A stretch of DNA of 64,000 nucleotides from Comamonadaceae bacterium OS-4 (lineage in GTDB: Bacteria; Pseudomonadota; Gammaproteobacteria; Burkholderiales; Burkholderiaceae_C): the NCBI GenBank assembly GCA_027924025.1, contig AP026970.1, forward strand, positions 1,758,501 to 1,822,500, given 5' to 3'. Shown in pieces: positions 9,099 through 16,900 of this stretch. A program made the position numbers and the translations under genes. Each line of letters begins with the position of its first letter. The stretch's first letter is position 1. The notes under the pieces were generated by a model that had not been told where the DNA came from, did not search any database, and saw only the letters and a program-made list of their open reading frames with translations.

Positions 9099-9175
9099 CG
9101 GTGTGTGGCGCAGCCTGGTAGCGCACTTGCATGGGGTGCAAGGGGTCGAAGGTTCGAATCCTTTCACACCGACCA
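9099..9175 (+). tRNA. tRNA-Pro (anticodon GGG), CCA encoded
   Basis: A 77-nt cloverleaf with a 7-bp acceptor stem (cggtgtg / cacaccg), D arm, a 5-bp anticodon stem (cttgc / gcaag) with loop ATGGGGT giving anticodon GGG, a T arm containing GGTTCGAATCC, discriminator A and a genomically encoded CCA end (9173-9175). It reads CCC and CCU proline codons. Confidence 0.97.
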
Positions 9176-9185
9176 ACATAAGATA

Positions 9186-9219
9186 AAGCCGTTAAGCAGT
9201 AATGCTTAACGGCTTTTTT
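9186..9219 (+). terminator. Intrinsic terminator of tRNA-Pro
   Basis: A perfect 13-bp stem (9186-9198 with 9203-9215) with a GTAA loop runs into a T tract. It lies 10 nt after the tRNA. Confidence 0.92.
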
Positions 9220-9278
9220 CTTGCCTGTCTGGTATTGCAGGAGCCCAGTACTTAAAAGGCCCCAAGCTTAAGGACGCA

Positions 9279-9848
9279 TCAGGTGGAGGCACCCTCGTAA
9301 AAGCAACGCGCGCATGCTTGGTGGTAGCGGTCGTTTCCGCCGATCACGACCTGCTCGCCCTCACGGACTCTTTGGCCGTGATCGTCCACACGCACATTCA
9401 TGGTGGCTTTGCGGCCGCATGCACAGATGGTTTTGATCTCTTCAATGTCATCGGCCAAGGTGAGCAAGTGGGCCGAGCCGGGGAATGGCTTGCCCTGGAA
9501 GTCTGAACGCAACCCAAAACAAATCGTCGGAATATTGGCCATGTGGGCAACCCGATGCAGTTGGCGCACCTGATCCGGTTGGAGAAACTGCGACTCGTCC
9601 ATCAACACACAAGCCAAGCCGCGGCGCTGCGTCAGCAGGGTTTCAAAATCCGTGTGTTCATCAAAGGTCTCGGCAGGCCGTTGGATACCAAGTCGCGATG
9701 CAATGCTGCCAACGCCGCAACGGTCATCAATCTGTGCGGTGAACAAGGCTACCTGCTGGCCTTGCTCTTCGTAGTTGTACGCAATCTGCAACAAGGAGGT
9801 GGATTTGCCGGCGTTCATGGCCGAGTAGCGGAAGAAAAGTTTGGCCAT
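9279..9848 (-). CDS. tdk: Thymidine kinase (type II)
   Basis: Phosphorylates thymidine to dTMP in nucleoside salvage. The 189-aa product has the P-loop near the N-terminus (SAMNAGKST), the DESQFL Walker B-like motif with the catalytic Glu, and the lasso and zinc-binding region (CACGRKATMNVR and CARCFYEG) that marks the human TK1/E. coli Tdk type. It is monocistronic, facing away from tRNA-Pro. Confidence 0.97.
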   Translation of the reverse strand: MAKLFFRYSAMNAGKSTSLLQIAYNYEEQGQQVALFTAQIDDRCGVGSIASRLGIQRPAETFDEHTDFETLLTQRRGLACVLMDESQFLQPDQVRQLHRVAHMANIPTICFGLRSDFQGKPFPGSAHLLTLADDIEEIKTICACGRKATMNVRVDDHGQRVREGEQVVIGGNDRYHQACARCFYEGAST

Positions 9849-9900
9849 GGGAGCGAAAGCAGGGGAGAGCTAAAAGGGCGCAATTGTGACTGCATTTGAT

Positions 9901-9932
9901 TTGCTATCAAAAATATAGCGGCATGCGCATTT
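9901..9932 (-). repeat. Dispersed gctat-type repeat, partial
   Basis: A gctatc...atagc core followed by a GCATGCGCA box, resembling other copies in this window (for example 61828-61884). It fills most of the gap upstream of tdk. Confidence 0.45.
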
Positions 9933-9965
9933 AAATCATGGGCTCAGGACTGATTAGATAGAAAT

Positions 9966-10550
9966 CTACTCGCCGGTTGGCTCTCGGGTTTGAAACAGAT
10001 GGTGCGCATTTTTTGCCACCTGCAGGGTGTCGTAATACGCATACGCCCCGACACCAACGGCACCGACCAATGGAACCCAGCGCGAGGCGCCCTTCTTTAG
10101 CGCAGTGCCCAAGAGCTTGCCGCTGATCTGCAGGGCCAGCGCTTCCAGTGCTTTCATCGTGCTGGAGCGCACGACCACACGCTCACCCGCGCGCACCGCA
10201 AAGTCGCGGAACAGCTGGGCAGAAACGTGTTTGAACAAGCAGTAGAGCATCTGTTCTTTGCCGAGTCGGCTCTGCTGGCCATGCAGGGCTGCAATGTCAG
10301 AAACCATTTGCGCCTGGATCTTCCAGACACTGATCATCTCCGGCAGCACGGTCAGCCACCCCATCCAGCCCGGCGGTAGTGACAAGCCCGCCGCCGCCAT
10401 GCTGGCCTGTCGCGCGGCCTTGCGCGAAATGGCGTGCACGCGCAGTGTGACGTCGGCACTGGCCTGCTCGGTGCTCTCGGGCACCTGCACGACGAGTTCC
10501 AGCAGCGCATGGGCGATCTGCGCGCGTACAGGGCTAGGTGGCTGTGACAG
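9966..10550 (-). CDS. EcsC-like protein of unknown role
   Basis: About 194 residues, resembling EcsC-family proteins (helix-rich, with a glycine-rich hydrophobic stretch near the C-terminus, WVPLVGAVGVGAYAYYD). The frame is open much further upstream, but that part is the shadow of the exonuclease gene. The likely start is CTG at 10550-10548, placed 5 nt after a GGAGG site (10560-10556) inside the end of the upstream gene; no ATG, GTG or TTG is well placed. The 17-nt overlap suggests translational coupling. Function is unknown; it may be membrane-associated. Confidence 0.6.
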   Translation of the reverse strand: MSQPPSPVRAQIAHALLELVVQVPESTEQASADVTLRVHAISRKAARQASMAAAGLSLPPGWMGWLTVLPEMISVWKIQAQMVSDIAALHGQQSRLGKEQMLYCLFKHVSAQLFRDFAVRAGERVVVRSSTMKALEALALQISGKLLGTALKKGASRWVPLVGAVGVGAYAYYDTLQVAKNAHHLFQTREPTGE

Positions 10551-11967
10551 GGTGTCCTCCCAAGTGAAAAACCTCGCGCGAGCGCAGCCCTGTGCCCGTG
10601 AGCCGCTTGACCAGCAGGCGATAGGTGTCAAGATCAAATGCCAAGACCTGCCGCTGGCCAATGGCCTCTTGCAGTTCCGCCTCATCATGGACAGTAGCCA
10701 CATGGCACCATTGGTCAAACACATGGATATCCGTGCGGCCGGTGATTGGGTTGTGCTCGCGGATACCCATGCGTCCGGCATGGGGCCACGATTGCAAGCG
10801 ATGCTCGGCCAACGCAATTTGCAGCCGCACCCGGTGCAGTGGCGCTGGCTCCCGCCCGGCGCACACCCCTTTGCAACGCCCAATCTGGCTCGCAAAACAA
10901 GCGCCTTTGCCGGACTCCAGCCCTAGCACCAGCGGGCAGAACTGGTGCATGTCGGCAAGGGTGCGCATTGCCTCCATCGCTTGGCGTTTGGAGCGGTAGG
11001 CCCCGTAGAGCTGCCCCATGTCGGAGGGGTCAACCTCATCGAGCCGCACCAGTTGCACCAGGGGGCGGGTGGCGGGGTCGTCGTGGAGTTTCCAGGCGGT
11101 GAGTTGTTTCTCGCGCCGCAGCAACCGGTTGTGGATGGGTTGCAGCTCTTTCACCAGGCGCGACTCCAGCAATAAGGCCCCGAGTTCACCGGCTGTCTCG
11201 CGCCATTCGACACGCCGGATTTCTTGCAAGATACGCATCTCCCGTGCAACCTTGGTAGACGCCTGAAAGTGCGACATCACCCGGCTGCGCATCGTCACGC
11301 TTTTGCCCACATACAGCGGGATGCTGCTCTCGCCGTAAAAGAGATACACACCCGGTGTGTCTGGAATGTCAGACACCGGTGTTTCGAGCATGGGCGGTAC
11401 TGCGGCACTCCCTTGCAAGAGCCCTTGCGCCTCGCGCGCCAAGGCTTCCACGCCTAATTCGCGGCTCGCCACATCCAGCCAGGCCAGCACCACGTCCACA
11501 TCGCCCATGGCCCGGTGTCGTGCCTGGGTGTGCAGGCCGTGGCGCTGCAAGATGGCGTCGAGCCCATGGCCCTTGTGCTGTGGGTACAAGCGCCGCGACA
11601 AGCGCACGGTGCACAGGGTTTTGACCTTGAGCGCAATGTCTAGCCTTGCCAATTCATTTAGAACGAACCCATGGTCAAAGCGCACGTTGTGGGCCACGAA
11701 GACAGCGCCCTCGAGCAAGGCCAAAAGTGGTTTTGCCAGCTGCTCGAAGGTGGGGGCATCCTCCACCATCGCATCGGTAATGCCGGTGAGGCTCTGGATA
11801 AAAGGCGGGATCCGGACGCCTGGGTTCACCAGGCTTGACCAGCGCGCAGTTTCAACCCCGTTGTCGATCCGCACCGCGGCGATTTCGGTGATGCGGTCGT
11901 TCACTGCATTCCCGCCGGTGGTCTCAAGATCCAGGACCACATAGCTGGGGAGCATGGCCGGTATCAC
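10534..11967 (-). CDS. DEDDh exonuclease fused to a GIY-YIG (UvrC/Cho-like) nuclease
   Basis: A 477-residue two-nuclease fusion. The N-terminal part (about 1-185) is a DnaQ/Pol III epsilon-type 3'-5' exonuclease with exo I DLETTGG, exo II in HNVRFDHG and exo III around HRAMGDVD. The second part (from about 200) is a GIY-YIG domain (GVYLFYG, then LYVGKS) with the following UvrC-like region including four Cys. It probably takes part in repair like the E. coli UvrC homologue Cho, with the exonuclease trimming the cut strand. Translation starts at GTG 11967, sharing GTGA with the Nudix stop, or at the ATG at 11955. Confidence 0.9.
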   Translation of the reverse strand: MIPAMLPSYVVLDLETTGGNAVNDRITEIAAVRIDNGVETARWSSLVNPGVRIPPFIQSLTGITDAMVEDAPTFEQLAKPLLALLEGAVFVAHNVRFDHGFVLNELARLDIALKVKTLCTVRLSRRLYPQHKGHGLDAILQRHGLHTQARHRAMGDVDVVLAWLDVASRELGVEALAREAQGLLQGSAAVPPMLETPVSDIPDTPGVYLFYGESSIPLYVGKSVTMRSRVMSHFQASTKVAREMRILQEIRRVEWRETAGELGALLLESRLVKELQPIHNRLLRREKQLTAWKLHDDPATRPLVQLVRLDEVDPSDMGQLYGAYRSKRQAMEAMRTLADMHQFCPLVLGLESGKGACFASQIGRCKGVCAGREPAPLHRVRLQIALAEHRLQSWPHAGRMGIREHNPITGRTDIHVFDQWCHVATVHDEAELQEAIGQRQVLAFDLDTYRLLVKRLTGTGLRSREVFHLGGHPVTAT

Positions 11968-12509
11968 GTGATGTCGAGGGTGTGAATGCCGTAGTGGCCC
12001 GCCTTGCGGTCCGCGAAATAGCAGTCCAGCGTCTCTTTGACGGTGCGGAATGCAATGTCATCCCAAGGGATTTCGTCCTCGCGGAAGAGTTTGGCTTCTA
12101 TGGTTTCGGTTCCCGGTTCAAATTGATCGCTGGTCAGCCGGGCCCGGTAAAAAAAGTGCACTTGCCCCACGCGAGCCACGTTGAGCAGGCTGAACAGGCC
12201 TTCGAGTTCAAACTGGGCACCTGCTTCTTCTACGGTTTCGCGGGCAGCGCCTTCCGCGGTGGTCTCGTTGAGCTCCATGAAGCCGGCTGGCAATGTCCAT
12301 TTGCCAAAGCGTGGCTCGATGTTGCGTTTGCACAGCAACACTTGATCGCCCCAATACGGGACGGTGCCCACCACGTTGAGGGGGTTTTCGTAGTGGATGG
12401 TGTGGCAGGCAGGGCACACCGCACGAGGCTTGGTGTCGCCGTCATCCGGCACGCGGTAGACCACTGCGGTACCGCATTCTTTGCAATGTTTGAGGGGAGC
12501 GCGCTGCAT
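11964..12509 (-). CDS. NUDIX hydrolase with N-terminal zinc ribbon
   Basis: A 181-residue Nudix hydrolase, cleaving a nucleoside diphosphate linked to another moiety. A CxxC...CxxC zinc ribbon (CKECG, then CPACH) precedes a full Nudix box beginning at GFMELNETT and including REtVEEaG. This order recalls NADH pyrophosphatase NudC, but the protein is shorter. The ATG at 12509 is preferred over an in-frame TTG at 12566, which would add a non-conserved tail. It overlaps the exonuclease gene by 4 nt, so the two are coupled. Confidence 0.9.
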   Translation of the reverse strand: MQRAPLKHCKECGTAVVYRVPDDGDTKPRAVCPACHTIHYENPLNVVGTVPYWGDQVLLCKRNIEPRFGKWTLPAGFMELNETTAEGAARETVEEAGAQFELEGLFSLLNVARVGQVHFFYRARLTSDQFEPGTETIEAKLFREDEIPWDDIAFRTVKETLDCYFADRKAGHYGIHTLDIT

Positions 12510-12662
12510 GAAACCCTGATGGAAGTGACGTTGAGTCGGGATAAACAGTGCTTCACTGTAATGCAAGTGCCGGGAGCTTGCATTGCACTGATTGAATTGA
12601 ATAACACATAAATAACAATTTGAGATATGATCGCTGCTGACTCGGCATCACTGTTGGGTTTT

Positions 12663-12751
12663 TTGGGCAAACCGATCGAAAGGTCGGGACGCAAAGCCAC
12701 CGGGCTGTCGCACTTTTTCAGAGTGCCATGCCAGCGGGGTTGCCGGTACAT
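12663..12751 (+). promoter_or_regulatory. Cyclic-di-GMP-I (GEMM) riboswitch
   Basis: The conserved GEMM-I core is plain to read: GGGCAAACC, a helix closed by a GAAA tetraloop (ccgatc-GAAA-ggtcgg), GGGACGCAAAGCC at 12687-12699, CCGGgCU, a variable P3 loop and AGCGGGGUUgCCGG at 12733-12746. These match the Vibrio Vc2 aptamer block by block. It lies 70 nt upstream of the subtilase start codon on the same strand, so it should couple expression of that secreted protease to cyclic di-GMP. Confidence 0.93.
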
Positions 12752-12813
12752 GGGGCTGTTTGCCAGCGCCCATGATTGGATTGCGTAGCTCTTGTGTGTT
12801 TGTTAACAAGGAG
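12749..12813 (+). promoter_or_regulatory. Probable expression platform of the GEMM riboswitch
   Basis: A 10-bp bulged hairpin (12749-12758 with 12764-12774) overlaps the 3' edge of the aptamer. A second helix can form between 12789-12795 and 12806-12813, with one bulged G, and would cover the AAGGAG ribosome-binding site. There is no T tract, so control of translation is more likely than termination. The direction of switching cannot be read from sequence. Confidence 0.45.
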
Positions 12814-12820
12814 TCGCACC

Positions 12821-15124
12821 ATGTTTCAGCTTTCCCCCCTTTTTGCAGCATTGCTTGCTGCGTTTACTTCCGGTGCTTACGCCCAAGCGCTGGAGGTGCA
12901 CGACGATGCCGATGGTGGCTGGGAGGCCCTTGCGGCTGCCGCAGCGCCCAGCTTGAGCGCTTCCACCTTGGCGAAAGCAGCGCCCACGGCTGCAGAAACC
13001 CGGGCGCGCAGTTACCAGACCTTCTTGAATCAAGTCAACAAGCCCTATGCCAATCAGCTCGGTAGCGGCAATGGCAGCGGTGTGATCGTTGGTGTGGTGG
13101 ACTCCGGGGTGCAAGTCAGCCACCCTGAATTGCGCGGACAAGTGATCGCGACGTACAACGCCTTCAATGGCGGCACCGATGTGACCGACCAAATGGGCCA
13201 CGGCACCCATGTGAGTGGCTTGGTCGCCGGAAGTCTGGCGAACGGGTCCTTGCTCGAGGGTGTGGCTCCCGGTGCAAAGCTGGTCGTCGCCAAGGTGTTC
13301 ACCACGGGGAGCTCTGACAGCGTCACCATTGGCCGGGGTATCGATTGGGCGGTGAATGTGCAAAAGGCGCCCATCGTCACGCTCAGCCTGGGTAGCAACG
13401 CCGCTGCCATGCAGTCCAATATCCAAAACGCCGTCAACAAGGGCGTCTTGATCACCGCCGCCTTGGGCAATGACGGACGCGCCAGCGGCAGCTGGCCTGC
13501 CGCTTACGCCAAGCAATCGTGGGCCAATGGGCAGATCATTGCTGTAGGCGCAGTTGATGCCAACAACAAGCGCGCAAGCTTCAGCAATTACGACGCCACC
13601 TTGGCCAACTGGACCGTGTTTGCGCCCGGGGTCAACATCGCCTCCAGCTACTCCACACCCGCCCAGCCTGGCAGCTATGTTTATATGTCGGGTACCTCCA
13701 TGGCAACGCCCATCGTGGCGGGCCAGGCGGCATTGATCAAGAGCAACTGGAACTTCCTGCCTGCCACAGATATCGCCCAAATCATCTTTCAATCCGCTAC
13801 CCGTTTGTGCAGCGACAACGTGGCCGCCTCTGTGTGCCTGTCTCGCACCAAGGCGGACGCCATGTACGGTTGGGGCTTGGTGAACGTCGGGGCTTCTTTG
13901 CAGCCTATTGGTGGTCTCAACCTCGGAACCAAAACAGGCGCAGTGATTAGTTTTGCGGGTGCCATCCTCGCCACGCCCAAGAGCGGGCTCGCCACAGGGC
14001 TCAAGACCGTCAACACGTTGGCAGTCGACAAGTTCAACCGGGCCTTTCAGGTCAATGTGGGCGCCAGCGTGAGCAGTGCCTCGACCGCTACATCTGCTTT
14101 GCCCATCAGCAAGACTACGACCACGACGACCACCGGCGCCAAATTCAGCGCGGAGTACACCAGCTTGGTCACCGAGCAAACCATGCTGGGCCTGGCGGCA
14201 GAGCAGACGCCCCTGACCCTGGCCCGCATGAGCTTCTCCAGCCCGTCACATGCCGGTTTTGCATGGGGCGTAGGCACCGGGGGCAGCAGCGATGCATTTT
14301 TTGGCCTGCAGGCCACGGGTAGCGCCCCTTTGAGCCTGGCCGACGAGGCGAGCCGCTTCAATGCGCCGTATTTGAGCCTCGCACAGAATGCGACGCATGC
14401 CGGCACTTCGTGGACGCTTGCTAGCGGCGATGTTTTGCGCATGGGCTCCGTGGTGCAAGGCAATCCTTTGAACAGCTCGCCGTGGCAGTCCGCATCTTTT
14501 ACGGACACGCAGCGCACCGTCGCAGTGTTGGAATACCAAAGCCGCTGGGGTGATGCGACCACCGTTATCTCCGCGGGCCAGCTCCTCGAAAACAACTCCC
14601 TGCTGGGTGCCAGTGGCACCGAGGCCTGGGCCATGGACGGCAAAGCCAGCACACGCTTTGTCACCTTGGCTGCGTCCAAGCCGGTCACAGCCAGTGTGTC
14701 CGCCTCGGCCATGTTGACCTTGGGGCAGGCTGATGCCTTCCGCAATGAAGGTGCGTCACTGATCGACGGCACCAGCGCGGTGCGGCAAATGGCCTGGAGT
14801 TTCGGTTTGGCGCGTGAGGGCGTGTGGCGCACCGGCGACAAGCTGGGTTTCAGCGTTTCCATGCCTCTGCGCACCATGTCCGGCGAGATGCAGGTCACCA
14901 CCGCTGTAGAGCAAAGTCAGGAAGACGGCAGCCTGCGTTACGCCCAGCAGACCCTGAGCCTGGCGCCGAGCGGCATGCAAAAGGATGTGGCACTCTCGTA
15001 CCAAAGCCCCAAGGTGTGGGGCGGCACCGTGGCCGCTCAAGCCCTGCTGAAGCTCGAGCCCGGCCATGATGCGAATGCCGAGCCCCAGCTGGGACTCGGC
15101 GTGCGCTACCAGCGCAAGTTCTAA
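12821..15124 (+). CDS. Secreted S8 (subtilisin-like) serine protease, autotransporter-like
   Basis: A 767-residue exported protease. An N-terminal signal peptide ends near AYA-QA (residue 22). The S8 domain carries the triad Asp94 (VVDSG), His127 (GHGTHVSG) and Ser293 (SGTSMATP), with the oxyanion Asn in ALGNDG. After a Ser/Thr-rich linker the last about 270 residues are beta-rich and end in Phe, as in outer-membrane barrels, so an autotransporter is likely. The ATG at 12821 follows AAGGAG (12808-12813). A cyclic-di-GMP riboswitch precedes it, suggesting a role in the switch between surface attachment and release. Confidence 0.9.
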   Translation: MFQLSPLFAALLAAFTSGAYAQALEVHDDADGGWEALAAAAAPSLSASTLAKAAPTAAETRARSYQTFLNQVNKPYANQLGSGNGSGVIVGVVDSGVQVSHPELRGQVIATYNAFNGGTDVTDQMGHGTHVSGLVAGSLANGSLLEGVAPGAKLVVAKVFTTGSSDSVTIGRGIDWAVNVQKAPIVTLSLGSNAAAMQSNIQNAVNKGVLITAALGNDGRASGSWPAAYAKQSWANGQIIAVGAVDANNKRASFSNYDATLANWTVFAPGVNIASSYSTPAQPGSYVYMSGTSMATPIVAGQAALIKSNWNFLPATDIAQIIFQSATRLCSDNVAASVCLSRTKADAMYGWGLVNVGASLQPIGGLNLGTKTGAVISFAGAILATPKSGLATGLKTVNTLAVDKFNRAFQVNVGASVSSASTATSALPISKTTTTTTTGAKFSAEYTSLVTEQTMLGLAAEQTPLTLARMSFSSPSHAGFAWGVGTGGSSDAFFGLQATGSAPLSLADEASRFNAPYLSLAQNATHAGTSWTLASGDVLRMGSVVQGNPLNSSPWQSASFTDTQRTVAVLEYQSRWGDATTVISAGQLLENNSLLGASGTEAWAMDGKASTRFVTLAASKPVTASVSASAMLTLGQADAFRNEGASLIDGTSAVRQMAWSFGLAREGVWRTGDKLGFSVSMPLRTMSGEMQVTTAVEQSQEDGSLRYAQQTLSLAPSGMQKDVALSYQSPKVWGGTVAAQALLKLEPGHDANAEPQLGLGVRYQRKF

Positions 15125-15131
15125 AAGCGGT

Positions 15132-15833
15132 TCAGACCACCCGCACGGTCAGGGGCTCCAGCCCTTCGACCGTAGCGTAGAGCACATCACCGCGCACCAC
15201 TGCGCCCACACCCTCGGGGGTGCCGGTAAAGATCAGGTCGCCGGGCTGCAGGGTCCACGCGGCCGACAGCTGCTCTATGGTCTCAGCAATGTTCCAGATC
15301 AGCTTGGCCACGCTGCTGCTTTGGCGGCTCAAACCGTTGACGGTCAGTGCAATGTCGGCTGCCTCCACGCCCGGCACCTGTGCCGCAGGGGTGATCGGGC
15401 CGGTGGGTGCCGAGTGCTCAAAACCCTTGCCGATGCACCAGGGGCGACCTTGTTTTTTCATGTCGTTCTGGAGGTCGCGGCGGGTCATGTCCAAGCCCAC
15501 GGCGTAGCCGTAAATGTGGCGATGCGCGTCCGCTGCACAGATGTTGCTGCCCCCGGTACCGATAGCCACCACCAGCTCCACCTCATGGTGCAGGTTGGCA
15601 GTGAGGGTGGGGTAGGGCATGTCTACCGCTTGTCCAGCATCCGCCGCAAGCACGGCGTCTACAGGCTTCATGAAAAAGAAGGGCGGCTCCCGGCCGGTGT
15701 GCCCCATTTCTTTGGCATGTTCCTCGTAGTTGCGGCCCACGCAGTAGATGCGGTGCACCGCAAAGCGGCCGGCGGCTCCGGTCACCGCAATGCTGGGAAT
15801 GGCAGGTGGTGGCAATACAAAACTCATCATCAA
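15132..15833 (-). CDS. Fumarylacetoacetate hydrolase family protein (fumarylpyruvate hydrolase-like)
   Basis: About 233 residues of the FAH fold. It shows YCVGRNYEEHAKE near the N-terminus, metal ligands in HHEVELVV and GLDMTRRDLQ, and the C-terminal GDLIFTGTPEGVG. Such enzymes hydrolyse fumarylpyruvate, fumarylacetoacetate or acylpyruvates. A zeta-class GST nearby (16232-16900, opposite strand) is the usual isomerase partner, which points to the gentisate or homogentisate route. No ring-cleaving dioxygenase lies in the window, so the exact substrate is open. Confidence 0.85.
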   Translation of the reverse strand: MMMSFVLPPPAIPSIAVTGAAGRFAVHRIYCVGRNYEEHAKEMGHTGREPPFFFMKPVDAVLAADAGQAVDMPYPTLTANLHHEVELVVAIGTGGSNICAADAHRHIYGYAVGLDMTRRDLQNDMKKQGRPWCIGKGFEHSAPTGPITPAAQVPGVEAADIALTVNGLSRQSSSVAKLIWNIAETIEQLSAAWTLQPGDLIFTGTPEGVGAVVRGDVLYATVEGLEPLTVRVV

Positions 15834-15866
15834 CTCCTGTAGGTCAGCGTTGGGCTGGTTCGGTGG

Positions 15867-16169
15867 TCAGGCGGATTTCACCACCAGGTCAAAGTGCTCC
15901 ACCACCGGTGGTTGTGCGAAAAACGGGCCGACGATTCCACGCCATTGGGTAAACAGTTCACTTTCCCGAAAGCCCACGGTATGGTCTTCCAGGGTGTCCC
16001 AAAAGATTTGCAGCACATAGCGCTCCGGGCTCTCGATGCCTTTGTTGACTTTGTAGCCCTGGCAACCCTTGGCTTTGCTGATCACGTCGCGCAAACCGCG
16101 GGCAATGGCTTCGTCAAAAGCGGCGTTCTGGCCGGGATGAATGCGGATGTCTGCAAGCTCAAGAATCAT
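15867..16169 (-). CDS. Antibiotic biosynthesis monooxygenase (ABM) domain protein
   Basis: A 100-residue ferredoxin-like fold of the ABM superfamily, starting MILELADIRIHPGQ with the typical FDEAIARGLRDV helix and a C-terminal beta strand. Members include heme-degrading and quinone-forming monooxygenases, but many have no known activity. It lies 33 nt upstream of the FAH gene on the same strand and is probably co-transcribed with it. Substrate unknown. Confidence 0.75.
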   Translation of the reverse strand: MILELADIRIHPGQNAAFDEAIARGLRDVISKAKGCQGYKVNKGIESPERYVLQIFWDTLEDHTVGFRESELFTQWRGIVGPFFAQPPVVEHFDLVVKSA

Positions 16170-16231
16170 GGGGTCTCCAAAAAGATCGGGGTAAGCGGGA
16201 ATAGTAACGGCATCGGTTTATGCTCGCCGGC

Positions 16232-16900
16232 ATGAAGTTGTACAGCTATTTCCGCTCGTCCGCAGCCTTCCGGGTGCGCATCGCTCTGGGCCTCAAGGGC
16301 CTGCCCTTTGACTACGCAGCTGTCCATCTCGCCCAAGGTGAACAGCTCCGCCCCGATTACCGCGCCGCCCATGCTGATGGCTTGGTTCCGGTGTTGGACG
16401 ATGGTGGGGAGCTGCTGACCCAGTCGCTGGCCATCATGGAGTACCTGGACGAAACAAACCCGGCCCCCGCCTTGCTGCCGGCAAGCCCGCTTGCCAAAGC
16501 CAAAGTGCGGGCGCTGGCGCTCGCGATTGCGTGTGAAATCCATCCCTTGAACAATTTGCGCGTGCTCAAGTTTTTGAAGGACGGCATGGGGCTCGCCGAT
16601 TCCGCCAAAGATCAGTGGTACCACCACTGGACGCGGCAGGGCCTTGAGAGTTTTGAAGAGCAGCTGCTGCGCCTTGATGCCTGGCAGCGGGAGCAAGAGC
16701 GCCCCGCACCGGCCACTTTTTGCTTCGGCGACTCGCCCACATTGGCTGATTGCTGTCTGGTCCCCTTAATCTTCAATGCCCGACGCTTTGCGGTGTCGCT
16801 GGACGGTTTGCCGCGCACCATGGCGGCTTTTGATGCCTGTATGGCACTGCCTGCCTTCCAAGCAGCCAGACCGGAGACGTGCCCTGATGCCCCGCAGTAA
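16232..16900 (+). CDS. maiA: Maleylacetoacetate / maleylpyruvate isomerase (zeta-class GST)
   Basis: A 222-residue zeta-class glutathione transferase that isomerises maleylacetoacetate or maleylpyruvate to the fumaryl form with glutathione as cofactor. The N-terminal motif reads SSAAFRVRIAL; the family usually has SSCxWRVRIAL, so the Cys is replaced by Ala. The thioredoxin-fold half (DGLVPVLDDGG, LTQSLAIMEYL) and the helical half are complete. The ATG at 16232 matches the family N-terminus. It fits functionally with the FAH gene. Confidence 0.88.
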   Translation: MKLYSYFRSSAAFRVRIALGLKGLPFDYAAVHLAQGEQLRPDYRAAHADGLVPVLDDGGELLTQSLAIMEYLDETNPAPALLPASPLAKAKVRALALAIACEIHPLNNLRVLKFLKDGMGLADSAKDQWYHHWTRQGLESFEEQLLRLDAWQREQERPAPATFCFGDSPTLADCCLVPLIFNARRFAVSLDGLPRTMAAFDACMALPAFQAARPETCPDAPQ

